Positions 37,383-50,900 of a stretch of 64,000 bases of DNA are shown here, in pieces. Each line of letters begins with the position of its first letter. Position 1 is the stretch's first letter. The stretch is taken from the NCBI GenBank assembly GCA_040954595.2, contig CM082589.2, forward strand, positions 62,001-126,000. The letters are read 5' to 3'. The notes beneath the pieces were generated by a model. It ran no database searches. It had not been told where the DNA came from and saw only the letters and a list, made by a program, of their open reading frames with translations. Source of the DNA: Balanoglossus misakiensis. Its lineage: Eukaryota; Hemichordata. A program made the translations under genes and the position numbers.

Positions 37383-39123
37383 TTACACAAGATAAAAACA
37401 CTTTACAAATATTTGGCATGGCTTTTATAAGATTATTAACTCCTAAAAACAAACGAGGAACACCAAAAAATTCAGGTGATGTGCTGATCACACCATTTCA
37501 AAACCTAAAACGAAAGGTTGGTTTTACTCACCATTGGGGACGCTGCACTAGTCAACTAAACTTGAAATCCTAATCCCATATGGAATAAAAAGAATGCTTA
37601 CTTTGCAAGCACAAACATCAGAATCAAATAAAAAATCAAATCACTTCCTAATTTCACATAAAAAATTACTCCAAAAATGAGTTGAAAGCAATGCAGAATA
37701 ACAAAAACTACAAAAAAGTTTTAAAAACTGACCAAAAGTAAAAACTAAAAAAGACTCAAGAACACAAAAATATATCTTTCTAATGTCATGGAGTTTTCAT
37801 AATCTTTGGTTGGTGTCAAGTGACTGGAAAACTAGAGCTGAACTGCCTAAGTATCATCTGAACCACACTTATTTTTTTCTTGTAATGAGACATCATGGAT
37901 CACCATGAATGAAAAAAAAAACCCACAGAGAAATCAAGTTCTGTAGATCAGACTGGATTTTGGACAGCAAAGGTTAGATCACACAGAATATGAATTTTCA
38001 AGTTTTAATTCAGATGGAGAGCCTGACATAGCAAATTAGAACCAACAAAAAGAATCAAGTACAAACTGCAATGCAACCTACAAGAAAATTATAACTAATT
38101 TGTTTATTTTTACAAAATGTACCTACTGTAAAATTTGTCAAGGTGTCTGTCTTATCATCTCATGCCCTGAATCACTAATGCCCGATAAAACAAATATTAA
38201 ACTCTAAAGGTTTCAAGAATAAAGAACTCTAAAATACTGCAAACAAAACGGCACAATATGTGTCTAAGTTCACACCATCTTTGTCGTATTTATAAAACAC
38301 AAACTAGTACATGTATACCATTTGAATCAGACATTGCAAGCTGATTCATGACATGTTACACCATATGTATCTGGTAGATCACTGGTGTTTGCCATCCTAT
38401 ATTAACTTAAATGCAAAGCTCTGCTTAGCACACACATTTAGAAGTCAAGGTCACTGTGTATTCACATATGTACATTTAACAAAAAAGACAATTAGATAAT
38501 TTGGCCCCTCGCATAAAATGCACTGTAAATGTTTAAAGGCTGTATTGTGTCACAGTTTCAACCCCATATTATTCCTTGGAAATGTTACAGTTGGGTTTGT
38601 TAGCTTTAGTCAAGTGGTATAGGCCATCCAAGTACTGGTAGATGTACAGGAGGGGGTGAAAGGGTCAAATTTAAAACCTCATCTTCAGCAAAGAATTACT
38701 CAGTTATCCTCTACCGTGTCTACAGAAAATGGAGTCTGCCAACAAGTCTCAGAAACAGTAAGCACTTCCAAATCAACGTCTGGATCAATTTTGACCAACA
38801 GAATCATTAAAAAACATGGCCAAATAAATAGCTACTGACCTTTAAGACCAATTTGACGTACAAGTGGATCTTGGCACAGTGGCACACACCTATCATCTAT
38901 GGCTGACTGATTTCTTTGCATTGTAAGCAAGGATGTAAATTTTGGTTCATGGGGGTCAATGTGATCACCTTTCATGATCTATTTCTAAGGTATAATATTC
39001 GTGCACCTGTTGGAAGAGTCAGCTGACAAAGGCATTAACCAATCAGAAGACAACTGGATGAACTATACCACTTGACTGAAAGGGAGTTGGTTGATAATAT
39101 GGGGGTGAACTGAAAGAGGTTTT
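37383..39123 (-). other. Putative AGBL5 3'UTR (long isoform)
   Basis: No convincing ORF. The stretch between the candidate terminal exon and the poly(A) signal is AT-rich and contains a half copy of the 90-bp MITE near 38653-38666 (GGGGGTGAAAGGGT). Confidence 0.4.
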
Positions 39124-39201
39124 TTAGACCCAGAAAGATGCTGCTCTGGTTGGGGACTTCTGCAGGTCAACAATCTCATATCTGACAGTTCCAAAATCAA
39201 C
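39124..39201 (-). CDS. AGBL5: Candidate alternative terminal exon of AGBL5
   Basis: A minus-strand block after a good acceptor (CATTTCAG) reads 25 residues to a stop (VDFGTVRYEIVDLQKSPTRA, then ASFWV). It enters in phase 0. It joins in frame to the candidate 35-nt exon 41275-41241, which in turn accepts the phase-1 end of AGBL5 exon 11. It could be an alternative C-terminus, or belong to a separate small gene. Confidence 0.4.
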   Translation of the reverse strand, partial: VDFGTVRYEIVDLQKSPTRAASFWV

Positions 39202-41240
39202 CTGAAATGTAAGAAATACAAGATAATATGAATATTCATCATTTGTTCAAAGGAAAAAGAGAGTGAAAATGATACATTATTGCATGCACCCAAATTATAC
39301 AGCCAGGCAACAACATATATAAGTTAGAAAAGCACATGAGAAGTTTAACAAGTTGGAAAACGGAATAAAAGATGAACTTTGAAAATGCCATCACCTGTGT
39401 TGAAATGAAGTGAAAAAATGGACTTGATTAGTAAAAGACATAACATTTGTGTTGTTGACCACATGGTTGCGCTGTTAGATTTCTTTGCTGAAATATTCAT
39501 ATTGATGTATGAAAAACTAATAAAAGTGTGTGTGGGGGTGTGTGTGTTCCAATTTGCTGGTGTTGTTCTTATTATTACATTATGGTCAGAAGCTTTATAT
39601 TCTTTGCTGCAAGTTAAGTAAAAGCCTGCAAGATGAAGAAAGTGAAACAGGAATTCAAGTATGTGCAAAGGCTTGAGTTTTGCATTAAAATAACTTCTGT
39701 GACTTTGATCAGTAAATACTGCATTGAGGCTAGGGAAGTAAGGATTGGCAAGATTTGGAAGTTTTCAAGGCTTGGACGTAAAAGGAACGCTGTTTTTTTG
39801 TTAGTGGGTTGGAAAATAATAAAAGTGTGCGAGGTTGTACCGGAGATCAGTGTGGTTTCTTGCTGGGTTGGGCACCAGGGTTAGAGACAGCAGAAGCGGT
39901 AACTGCTAAGGTGTTCAGATCCAGCAAGGTGACATACTGAAACGCCGGCCATAAATCAGTCTGCGTGTGAAAAGCAATCCAATATCAATTAAACAAAACA
40001 AAACAAACACTGTCAAAGTTTGTCAAGTTTTCATATCACAGCAAGGATGTAGACAATTCTTGTTTTGTAGCCAGCAAAATTAAGGGTATAGGAGCACACT
40101 ACTGGTAATTTATGTTCAAGTCCAAGACCTGGATATGGTCAGTATTTTTTTTTGCTCCCAGACACTTGTTTTTGCTGCCTGCCAGTTCTTTTCTACATCA
40201 GTGCCAGGGAACATGTGAAGTATACAACAGCTTTGATACACTGTGTGAAAAAAGCAAGGTTAGTTGAAAACTGCATCAAAGTTTGTCATCTTCTGTGCCA
40301 ACACACTATCCATCTGTTGTTCCGTGTGATCACATAATGTGCAGCACAATAAATGCTGGAAATTGACTTCATTCTGGGGTTGGTGATTCAAAAGTTGAAA
40401 TTTCAGGGTTTGTATGAAGTGTGTGTGAAGGGTAGAACCACTGAAGTGATGTTGTGATATCATTTAGATCATGAGACAAAAACAGTGATGTCTAAACCGA
40501 ACGCCAAATGCACTGAAGTAATTGTTCCAATTTTCAGAGGTGTACGGTTTATAGAAGTTCTTCTAACATATGATTCTTTGTCAAAGGGACAGAGATGTGT
40601 TCTGTATAGACAGGTTTCCAGATTAGACATGGTTCGGTTTAGACAGGTCTTATTGTAGAATGGGAGGGGTTGGTGAGCACCACTGTGTATTGTCAACACT
40701 GCAACTGTGAGACTGATGGGTTAATTCCCAGTCCCATATAAATGACAAGACATACATATCCATAGATCTTAAGGCAAACTGAAAACTATCCAGCTAATTT
40801 TGCCATTACTCAAGACGTATTTGAAACTACCGGTCATCTGAGTTCCATCATCATCTGGAGTTGTTTGCTGGAGATCAAGAGTAAAATGGGGGTGATTTCT
40901 GAACACACTTGCAACGACAGACAGAATGTCTCAGAAAGTCAAAGGTCACCTCAACCTATAATTCTTTGATATCAAATGACGTCAGATGCAGTCACGGGCG
41001 TTAAATTTCCAGCTGACAGGCAACTTGGTGCAGACGAAACGCCATGAGGCTGATGAGCCTAATACAATTGTTTCTCGTCATGTTTCAGTAATTTTGCTCT
41101 TTGTATCAACTAAATTTTCTTCTACTACATTCAATTATTTGGTTTGTCATCAACACAAGTCAAACATGAGACCCGAGATCGAGTCACAATCTTCTTCAAA
41201 CTTAAAGAAGTAAGAATACAGATTGATGTCTGGAACTTAC

Positions 41241-41275
41241 CCCATCAAAAGTTCCCCTCTTGTTGCGTCCTATTC
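41241..41275 (-). CDS. AGBL5: Candidate alternative 35-nt exon of AGBL5
   Basis: Bounded by an AG acceptor (AAAATGCAG) and a strong GTAAGT donor on the minus strand. It encodes IGRNKRGTFDG in the frame that continues exon 11 and leads into 39201-39124. Phase agreement is the main support. Confidence 0.4.
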
Positions 41276-41902
41276 CTGCATTTTTATGAGAAAGCACTTC
41301 TGGGTCGAAGCCATCCATACTGGGTCTACATACATAAAAGAAAATGTAAAACATAGATTACTTCTCAGAATGTTACTCAGAGTATTAAATCTGCTTCTGT
41401 GAAATGGTGAGGTTTGTGTTATGTTGTTCTGTTTGGCATCAGGATAAAAAAGTTGATACACAGACCAAAGATGTGACAGAAAAAACATGAAAGTTTATAA
41501 TTATTATCCTGAAAACAAATATATTTTTATATCTGTGATCTGTATATCAGGTTTAGTGATTGTAATTACATGTTTCAATTATTCTACTGCCTACTCTACC
41601 CTAAAATTCGTATAAAAGTACAAATGTTTTCAGGGAAAATATACATTATATTATAAATTACAGATTAACATGAAGACTGTATTATTCTGAAAGTTTTATT
41701 ACTGTAACTAAAGATAGTAATCACACAATGTAGTATGTGCATGTTACGTTTAACTAAGACCTTAAAACCTGGAGTTTTTCATACACAGATATTAAACATT
41801 TACTGGAAGAACTACATCAGATTTGGAAGTGGACTATGGGGTGGATTTACTCTGATATTACTACAAAAGACAGAAGATGATCTAAATCACAAAAATTGCT
41901 AT

Positions 41903-44900
41903 TTACAGGTTGATGTTTCTCTCAAGCTCTCTCAGCTGGGTCATAGGGTCATCGCCATGAGTACTAGATGATTGACAGGCACATGAAAAATATTACACAT
42001 ATTTAATAACCAGAGGATATGACAAATATGCTTATATTTAAAATATTTTCAAAACTGGAGTGTTGTACGAGCTCTGTTAAATGCTGTAACATAAAGTTCA
42101 CATTTTTCATGAACAAAAATACATGTATTACATTGTTACTTTTCTGTGATTTGGAGCATTCTTGTTTATTCAGTGAATACTCCAAATCACAGAAAAGTAA
42201 CACCATTATAACTAAAGACAATTTAGGAAAGATAAATCATAAATTCACCTCTTACCAAAAGTGTGTGTGCCTTCACTACAGTGGAAAGCATTGCAAAAAT
42301 TACCAACAAAAAATTATGAAAATTAAATCAAAGCAATGGATGATAATGATGAACAAAATTATGGTGATTGGTGGTGATTTGTACATGATGGTGTATCTTG
42401 AATGAAAAGATGTGTGCAATGAACTAATAATGCTAATGTATTTCTTTGATGTCTAAAAAGACTTCAACCATGTTTAAACCTTTCACCACCACTTTCATCT
42501 GTAGAGCAACAATTTTACCATAAAAACAATGGATTTAGGTCAAACGAGAGGCGGAGAGGGGAGACTAGATCATTCACTGCGAAAAGGTGCCTTGGGAATA
42601 ACGTACCATTTTAAACAGCCTTTTAACATCATGTAAGCTAGTGATGGTATGAGCAAAAAATGAGAAAAAAAATACCAAGTGAGATAACTTGTTAGAATGA
42701 TTAGATGGATCAAGATATGAAATACAGAAAAATGTTTGATTCGTGCAATGAAGGAAAATGAGTCAGTGATTTGATGGAACAGCAGTGTACGTGTTGCCCA
42801 GGAGATCTGTCTGTGAAATTAGCAAATGTGGTGTGTGTCTGTAGTGATGGCAAAGGGATTGTCTTTGATATCATTATGATATGGATGGTGCATGGAGTTG
42901 AGAAGCTTTTTGCATGTACTGCAAAACGAGTGTTTATAATCCGTAGCTAACACAGTGCTTACGGTTTTTCGGTTTAGCCAAGGCATGTTTTTTTGCTATT
43001 GAAGTAAAAGTTGTGACCGAAAACATCTATGCTGAAGGAAAGTGCTGTCATTTGCAACTCTGTGTCATAGCTGAGCAAGGAAAACAAAACATTCCCAAAT
43101 GCTGAGACGGAAGCCACAGGAAACAGAGTTCAACGGATGCTTAAAAAATAAACTCAATACTGAAAAGTGTAGAACCATTTTCAGTAAGCTTACTATTTCT
43201 TGCACACTGTGCAATCCAATACATAAAACAGAAAAACAAAAAAAGAATTTAAATAAACTGCAACACCACAGGTAAAAAGCAAAACTTAGACAAACTATAA
43301 CCAGATTGAACCTGGTTATCACAGAGTGCGAAATGAGTTGATTGCAAAGTGTTGGGTTCATACAATGGTGTGCTTCACTCATTGCATGGACTGTGGACAC
43401 ATACCAATTTTTTCATGAGTTTTCGCAATGCTTTTGCGCTACTTTTCCGAGCAGGGGGTAAAAATGGGGTTAGGAATATATGATGGTAAGTAAGCCAAGG
43501 TTATTGCGGTATATTTGTAAGCATGTCTATTGTCTGTAAATTGGTTTGGTTAGTGTAATGTGACAGTATTACTGCATGATCAGTGGAGGTAAGTGGAGGT
43601 GGGTGATAACTTGATGAAGGTGGCCATGCAGTGAGATGTCTGCAGGCATGTTCAGATATCTTTGGGTTCATGCCAGGTGCAGGTTGGTTGTTGATGGGTG
43701 TGTGTGTGAATCGGTGAGGCATGAAAGCGGGTTGTGCAAGTTTGTTCAACCAGCACATGCTGCAAGTCAATGCAGGGTGAATTAAGTGAGTGCAATATTT
43801 CCACTCCCTTGTGGCAAAACTCTTGTTTGATGAAATGAAACTAAAGCAAACTCGAATGGAAACTTCAATACACATCAGCATGCAGAAACCACAAAACATG
43901 ACAGAAATTGGTCTCCTACCTTCTAGGGGACATTTTTTCTGCTTGGGGTAAAAGTTTCACTGCAGCACCTTCTACTGGGGGTTCTCCTGCAATGGAAAAT
44001 ATTCACTTGTATAAGATCAGACATTCACATAAGTGCAGTTCTGCAACAACAGCACATCTGTGTTTAACAATTACCTTGTCCACTTGTTACTGAGGGTATT
44101 GTACCAATCAGTCCAGAGGGAAGACTCTTAGTGGCTCTTCTACCACGCGTCTTTTTCTTCTTTTCCATATCACTGTCTGTTCCACTACCTTTCCTGTTGT
44201 AATACCCTTTAGAGCTTGGACTATGAGAGGCACTTCTTCTCTTGCTGGTGGACGCTTTTCTAAATCTTCGCTTCGGCGGGTCAGATCTGAAACACACACC
44301 AATAATCTTTTAAGCACAGATCAGCTTGCAAAGTAGACTCACTTTGCTACTCATTTGAAACACTAAAGTGAAATTCTCTTTTAATTACATATATATGTTT
44401 GCCTTATTGTGTATGATGAATACTTACGCTGGTGGATCAAACATTCCTCTTGGTCGAGTCATAGTGCCTCTATCAGCTGACTGGTGAGGGTTGTAACCAC
44501 TTGGTTTGTGTGGATGAATGATCCGAAGTCCAGGAGTCTGTCAGACAATATCACATCATAACTATTAAGTGCCAAGACTACCACTGAAACTGACAGCTCA
44601 CTGAGAAAGGAGTGAGATGATATGCGTCTGACCATTAAATCTTTAGGAGACTAGAAGGAATTACACTTGTAAAAAGTTGTATATTCTCATTCTAACAGAA
44701 TGGTCCCAAGATTTAATGGTCTATCACACCTAAGTTCTGTTGCCATCAGTTTCCCTTACAATATTCTTATTTTCATTTCACAACAGAAAGAAGCTTTGAT
44801 TTGCATTACATTGCAATTGCTGTGCCTTGAACACATATTGCTTGGCTAGCTCAGTAGCTGTGAGGGCTTTGGCACCTGCGTTCAGAATTGTTTGCTATTC

Positions 44901-47900
44901 CCCAACAGGGAGTGCACAGCAGTCTCATGTGACAAGGCAATAGCTGATCTGACTATTTCCCCCACTTTCCTGCCACATGACTAGTTCTGGCCAATCACAA
45001 CACAGCACGAGCAATAGATAAATAGAAAAGATAATAACATCCTGAACAAACAAGGTAAACTATTGATCAAAGCTTCCAGCTGTTACGTTTGGAAAATAGC
45101 AACATTGTATGGAAAACTATGGACATTTTCCAGCACAACGATGCTGTCTACAACAAGTTCGCACAGCAACAATATATGATTTCAACTGACCACATCACAA
45201 GGGAGGAAATAATCATGGAATGACTACAAATAAGTCACCATGAAATTCACTCAGAATGCAAATGTTTTCTTCACACAAAACATGTCTATTAGGGTATACC
45301 ATTGGTAAAGGAATTTGACCCAAGATGCATCACTCTCTAGCTGGATTCTATCGTCACAATACAGGCATGCACACAGGAAAACACACCCAGGGTGTTATCT
45401 GAGCAATGACCTCACCCAGGGTGTTATCAGACCAGGGATTACACACACAAGGGTGTTATCAGACTGGTGATAACATGGGTTGGGTGATGGGTCTGTAATA
45501 ATAAGACACACAATTCACTCTGGTATAATCTGTTGATCAGAGGAGATGGGTTGGGTTGGGATAATAAGATTGGGAACATGCAACGTTGCTCCCTCTACAA
45601 GGAAAACGCACAGTCACACATCATGCAAGTTTTGGTGTGTGTCTGAACTCTTTTTCAGGAAACTGCAGGTACAATATTACTATGAGTATGACCAGGTGAC
45701 TGAAGTGTTTAACAGTTGGGTGCCAATATCAGTTGCATAATTTATTAACGTTTAATATTTAAAGCTTCTAGAATGTCAGACCAAGTTGACACTGATTAAA
45801 ACCGACATGCTCGCTGCAATATTTTGGGGAAACCTTCATGAACTGACCTCATAATAAGTAACCTCTTGCATTTTCTAAAATTGGTCAAAAAATAAATAAA
45901 TACAAGTTATCATTCTCTCAATCACCAATTTAGAGAAAGCATAGCTTTTGTGTCTGATCTGAGTTCTTGTTTAGTTGAACTGAGTTCATATATGAAGCTT
46001 GGCTCAGTAGTGTTGTCAATTCTAGGAAGACTGGTCTAAAACCTACAGTTGCAGATTGTAACAGATCATGGACACAAAAGCTATGCGTTCATTGTTTTAA
46101 ACAGCATGAAAAATTCACTAGTGAAGACTTCATACAGGACCCCAAGCCCATCATTCTACGGATCTCATAAGAATATTTATCTGCATAAGTCTTGAACTGA
46201 GGGAATTTTTCAAGTCTGTTTTGAAAACTAGCACTAGTTTAAAAGACGAAAGCCAAGTTCTGATTACGAGAGACCCTTTTCTCTCTAAGGTGAACAACAA
46301 ATGGCAGAAAACTATGTTTCTGAAGTGTTCAAAAGACCAAGAAAAAATGCGAGTCATCATTCTGTTCTCCATTGAACACATTCATACAACAGATATAACC
46401 TAAATACAGTTCGTCTTCTTGATAGTAACATAACTGAGAAATATCGCAAAGATAAGCAGCATTTATAGCATGCTTCAATAATTATTGTTCGAAGAATCAC
46501 ACAAAAGCATAACATGCTTCACAGCTTTTTGCATAACTATTAGCTCAAAACTTGGCTTTCACACAATTTATTTTAAAACCATATTACCCATTACTAGTTA
46601 GTTTGCATACTTTAAAAGTGTTTCTGTCGTTCTAGTTTAAGGTCAACCTTTTTGCCAATGTCACCACTCAAACTATTTAATATTTATGCTCTAACCCACA
46701 TCACTGCTCACCAGCATTTAAACAGCTGACAAAATAAATTTATATAATTAGAAATGAACTGAAATTAGTAATGATCGTACACAAAGGTACCATAACAAAG
46801 TTTATTTCTGACAACCATGTGACTTAGATCAATTTGAGTTTTGTTTTAGGCAGACCTTACTTCTGAAAATGCCATGCACAATTATCTTGAGCAAAACAGA
46901 AGCGGCAAATGAAAGGAAAGGCGGAGAACACACTGCTGTATGAGAGAGCGGCTACATGCAGATGTAACACAAATGATGCCATAGAATTACCACAGAACTA
47001 GGGAGCTTTTTAAAATTATGTTCACATGCATTGCTTGGTATCAAGATACATGCAATTACTGAGTACATTCATGTCAGCAGCTGGTTGAACTACAAAAGTC
47101 CACAGATCTTAATATTTTGTCTTGCCAGCTTTTTGCATTTCCATTAAAATGGCACAGTCACATAAAAGCTGGACCAATATATGGACCAGAATAGGGGGTG
47201 AAAGGTTCATCTTCAAAAATCTGATTTTGAAATGGTAAATTAGCAATTGACAAAATAATCACATCTCCAAACTCTGGCAGTTCAACTTGGTCACCCCCTG
47301 CAGTCCTTGTAGTTTGGAATGACCCCATGCATCTGCATGTCAGCGGGTCATTCTATTGTACAGGAAGAAAGGTGGGGAGCAGGCACATCCAGTGTGGTTG
47401 TATTTACCATGGTTGGGACATTCATGGGAATACGGTGTTCATGCCTGGATAGACATCTTGGTGGTGGCGGTGGTTGTAGCATTGTTGATAGATTGCCACT
47501 GGGCTGTCAATATCCAGTCATATGATTAGTACTGACAAATCTACTCACCATATCATCCCTGTTTTGTTTTGCTTTATTTTGTTGTTATTGTTTATATTTT
47601 GAAAACACTGAGAGTCTAACTAAGAACCTTACCACTTTTACTACAGTCACTAGACATGAAATGTATCATCACCCTTTTTTACACCAAGACACATTTACAC
47701 ACTATCACCATAGATACAGAACTTATTATTTACTTTAAAAACACAAACACTATATGCCTATTACTTTGGACACCTCAAAAGCCAACCTGGGATGCCTCAC
47801 ATGACTGGTCCAATCACCAAGAATATGAATGAAGATTTTAAAAAGAGACATACAGATACATGGTATATGTATCTTCCATTCTGGGAAGACATCCCTTACA

Positions 47901-50900
47901 ATGCAAACTATATTTTGTTTTCTAAGGCACCAACTTATACAATGGTACAGTATCCCTTATGTTAAAGACAGAAAATGAACTAAAATGAAGAGAATATGTT
48001 ATTTTATCCATTCTGTCAGTATGTAATCGAAACAATTTCACAGAGTCAGTTTGTCAATTTGCTGTATTCCTTTAACATTTTCACACTGTTTCCCTAAATG
48101 TTAAGTCTAAATTTACTATGGATTTAGACTGAATGGACCTACAAAAAATTGATACTTACTGGTCTGGTAAATAGTCTTTCATCCTCTGTAGTTGAGCTGT
48201 CTGATGATCTCTGTTTCATCAAACGACTGGGGACGTCACTGGTCGTCGTGGTGAGGGCAAGCGTGACCGGAATGGAGCTGTGTGACTGCATTGGGTTATT
48301 AGGGCTGCTGGGATTGGTCACAGGGTTGCCGTGGTTACTGAGGGATGGGGTGGGGACGGTACTGGTGGTGGGCGTTAAGGAGGATGTGGAAGTTGAACGC
48401 TGATGTTGGAAATGTTGCTGTTGTTGCATTACACGCTTCCGTCTTTCCATTGATGCCCTGGTTTCTGTTATCAAACAAACATGGACTTTGATTATATTGC
48501 TCCCCCTACTGGGATCTATGGATTTCAATCACACAATACATCATACCATATCACATCTCCAGAGTAATAATCATGCATACACTGATTTCACAGCTAGGGT
48601 AATTTTTACATACCTCTGACAGGTGCAAGAGGTCTTGTTTGTCGATTCCTGTAACTTGGATTGGCTGTCACGGAAGAAGTACTGCTTGACGTCGTGGTAA
48701 CAGAGGACGTTGAGCCAGTTGCCGTGGTAGTTGTCACGGTAGCGGTGGATGAGGTGGAAACGCCCGACGACAGTTCTGCCAGTAACCTACCCCTAACCGG
48801 TGGATTGTAACTTGTTGCTGATGCTACCATACTGCAAAAGTCAGACATACAGAACAGTGTTGTCAGAGGTGACACAAATACAGAGAGATTGCTAGGTATG
48901 GTGTTCAACCCTTTCACCGCCATGGTTCAGTCCTAACCTATTGTTTTCTATGGTACAGTTGGACCTCTAAAGAGGGAGCTGGGGGTGAAAGGGTTAAAGG
49001 GGGAGGGTCATTTGAAGTGCACAACTTTTCTGTTTATAAACACACTACACAGCGCAGCATTCTTACCATGATGTCTTGGAGGCCATTCTCGACATTCTCT
49101 TGGGCAGTGAGGGTGCACCTCTAGAACTGCGTAAGAACTTCACCAGCCACATACGAACACCTTCCAGATGTGTGTGCTCAGTCAGTGTAAGACGAGACCA
49201 GGGATTACAGTTTGCATAGTCCAATGCTGCTATAGCAACAGCTCTGCCAACCTGAGTTAAAAGTGTCAGAAGTCAACATGATTTTAGGTATGAGAACTCC
49301 TGTAGACAATTCATTATGAAGAGATCATCAACATATTATCAAACAATCATATCACAATTCTCTGCATAAACACTAAAACAGTACTACATCTACTTTCTGT
49401 TCAATTCAATACAATACAACACAATCAGCACAGTGCAGAACAGTACAGTACAATACAATACAGTACAACATGCTTGGGTATACTGCTTGCTTACCTCTTC
49501 ATAATGTGCTTGTGTGTATTTTGGAGGAAACCCAATCAGTGGTGGTGGTGTAGCTCGACCATCATCCATTGTTGCTGGGGCTATTGGGTTCACCATTCTG
49601 CCAGAGTTGTAATTACATTCTAATGTATAGCTGTTGAAAATAAGTCAGACATTTTCATTATTGGCGTGATTTGACCATGAAGAATTTCTTCAGCTCTTTG
49701 GGATTTTTAAAATACTTTTTAAGGTGACTTGGCTTGTATTCAAGGACTTCTTTCAGTTGGCAGTTTCCCCGTCCTTTCAGGTTAAAATGTTTGTTGGAAG
49801 TTAAATCTTTTTAGCTACACAACTATATAAGAAATTTCTCACCTGTGTACAATCCCAATGGTTTTATGTATTGCCACTCGACCACTGCCCTCTTTTGACA
49901 TTCCATCTCTCCTGTCTTTCGAATACATATTCTTCTCAGTGAAGTTACACCCAGTGAAATCAAAGTGTGCAGTGTTCAACGAAATCAGCTTAGGAAACAG
50001 CAAGTTCTCAAGTTGTTGCTGATCGTCTTCAAGGTGGTTGCCATAGATAAAGCATCCTCTCTTGGACGCATGTCCATGCAAGTCAACGTAGAATGCAATC
50101 CCACTTTCCCTCCACGGGATAGACAGGTAGTCATTCTCATCGCTGTCTTTCGAATCAGACGTATAAGAATCACTTCTCTTTTCATCCCCTGACCGTAAAC
50201 TCAGACCACTGACCTCTTTGCAAAGGTCACTCTCTGTGGCTTCCCCGTCAGAAGCACCGGAATCGTCCTTACAATCGTCAAGTCTGGTCATGGAGTCTGA
50301 ATTAGGCACCAGGACTGAGTCTCCACAAGCACTGTTTGGGACAACCATCTCTTCTCCCGGAAGAGCCTTATTTTCAGCCGTGTCCCCACTATTTCTTCCT
50401 CCAGCCTTACTTTCAGAAATGTGAATATTCTCCAGTCCAACATCCCCATTCTGTTTGGCACTAGATTGCTGACCAGCCCCACTATGAACCACGATGATAG
50501 CATTAGGTTTGATGTCTATCTCGCTCTCTGTCTCTGGCAGTTTTTCCTGTTTTGCAGTTTTCGGTCCAGGAGCTGCAGCCTTAAGGCCTGGCTCTTCCGG
50601 TTTGACAAATCGGTATTGGACGTGGTAATATGAAATCAATGCTTTTGCCGCATAGATGGACGGGTGAAGATTACAATCAGGATCAAGGTACACTCTGTTC
50701 AGGTTGACTCCACGCTGATCCGTTCGATAATGTCCCCTCATCACACCATCTGGATTCAACAAGGGGATCAGTTTAAACACATAGTGTTTCCTCAGCTGTT
50801 GGGCTCTGGGATCATATGGACGGAGTATGAAGTCAAGAAAACCGTTGAAAACAAAACTGGCAGGTGTCTCTCCAGGATGAACTCGACTTGAAAGGAAAAA

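Noticed and set aside
47319-47525. Gly/Val-rich plus-strand ORF in AGBL5 intron 9
   Set aside because: Composition is skewed, and neither strand gives an exon that fits the AGBL5 phases.
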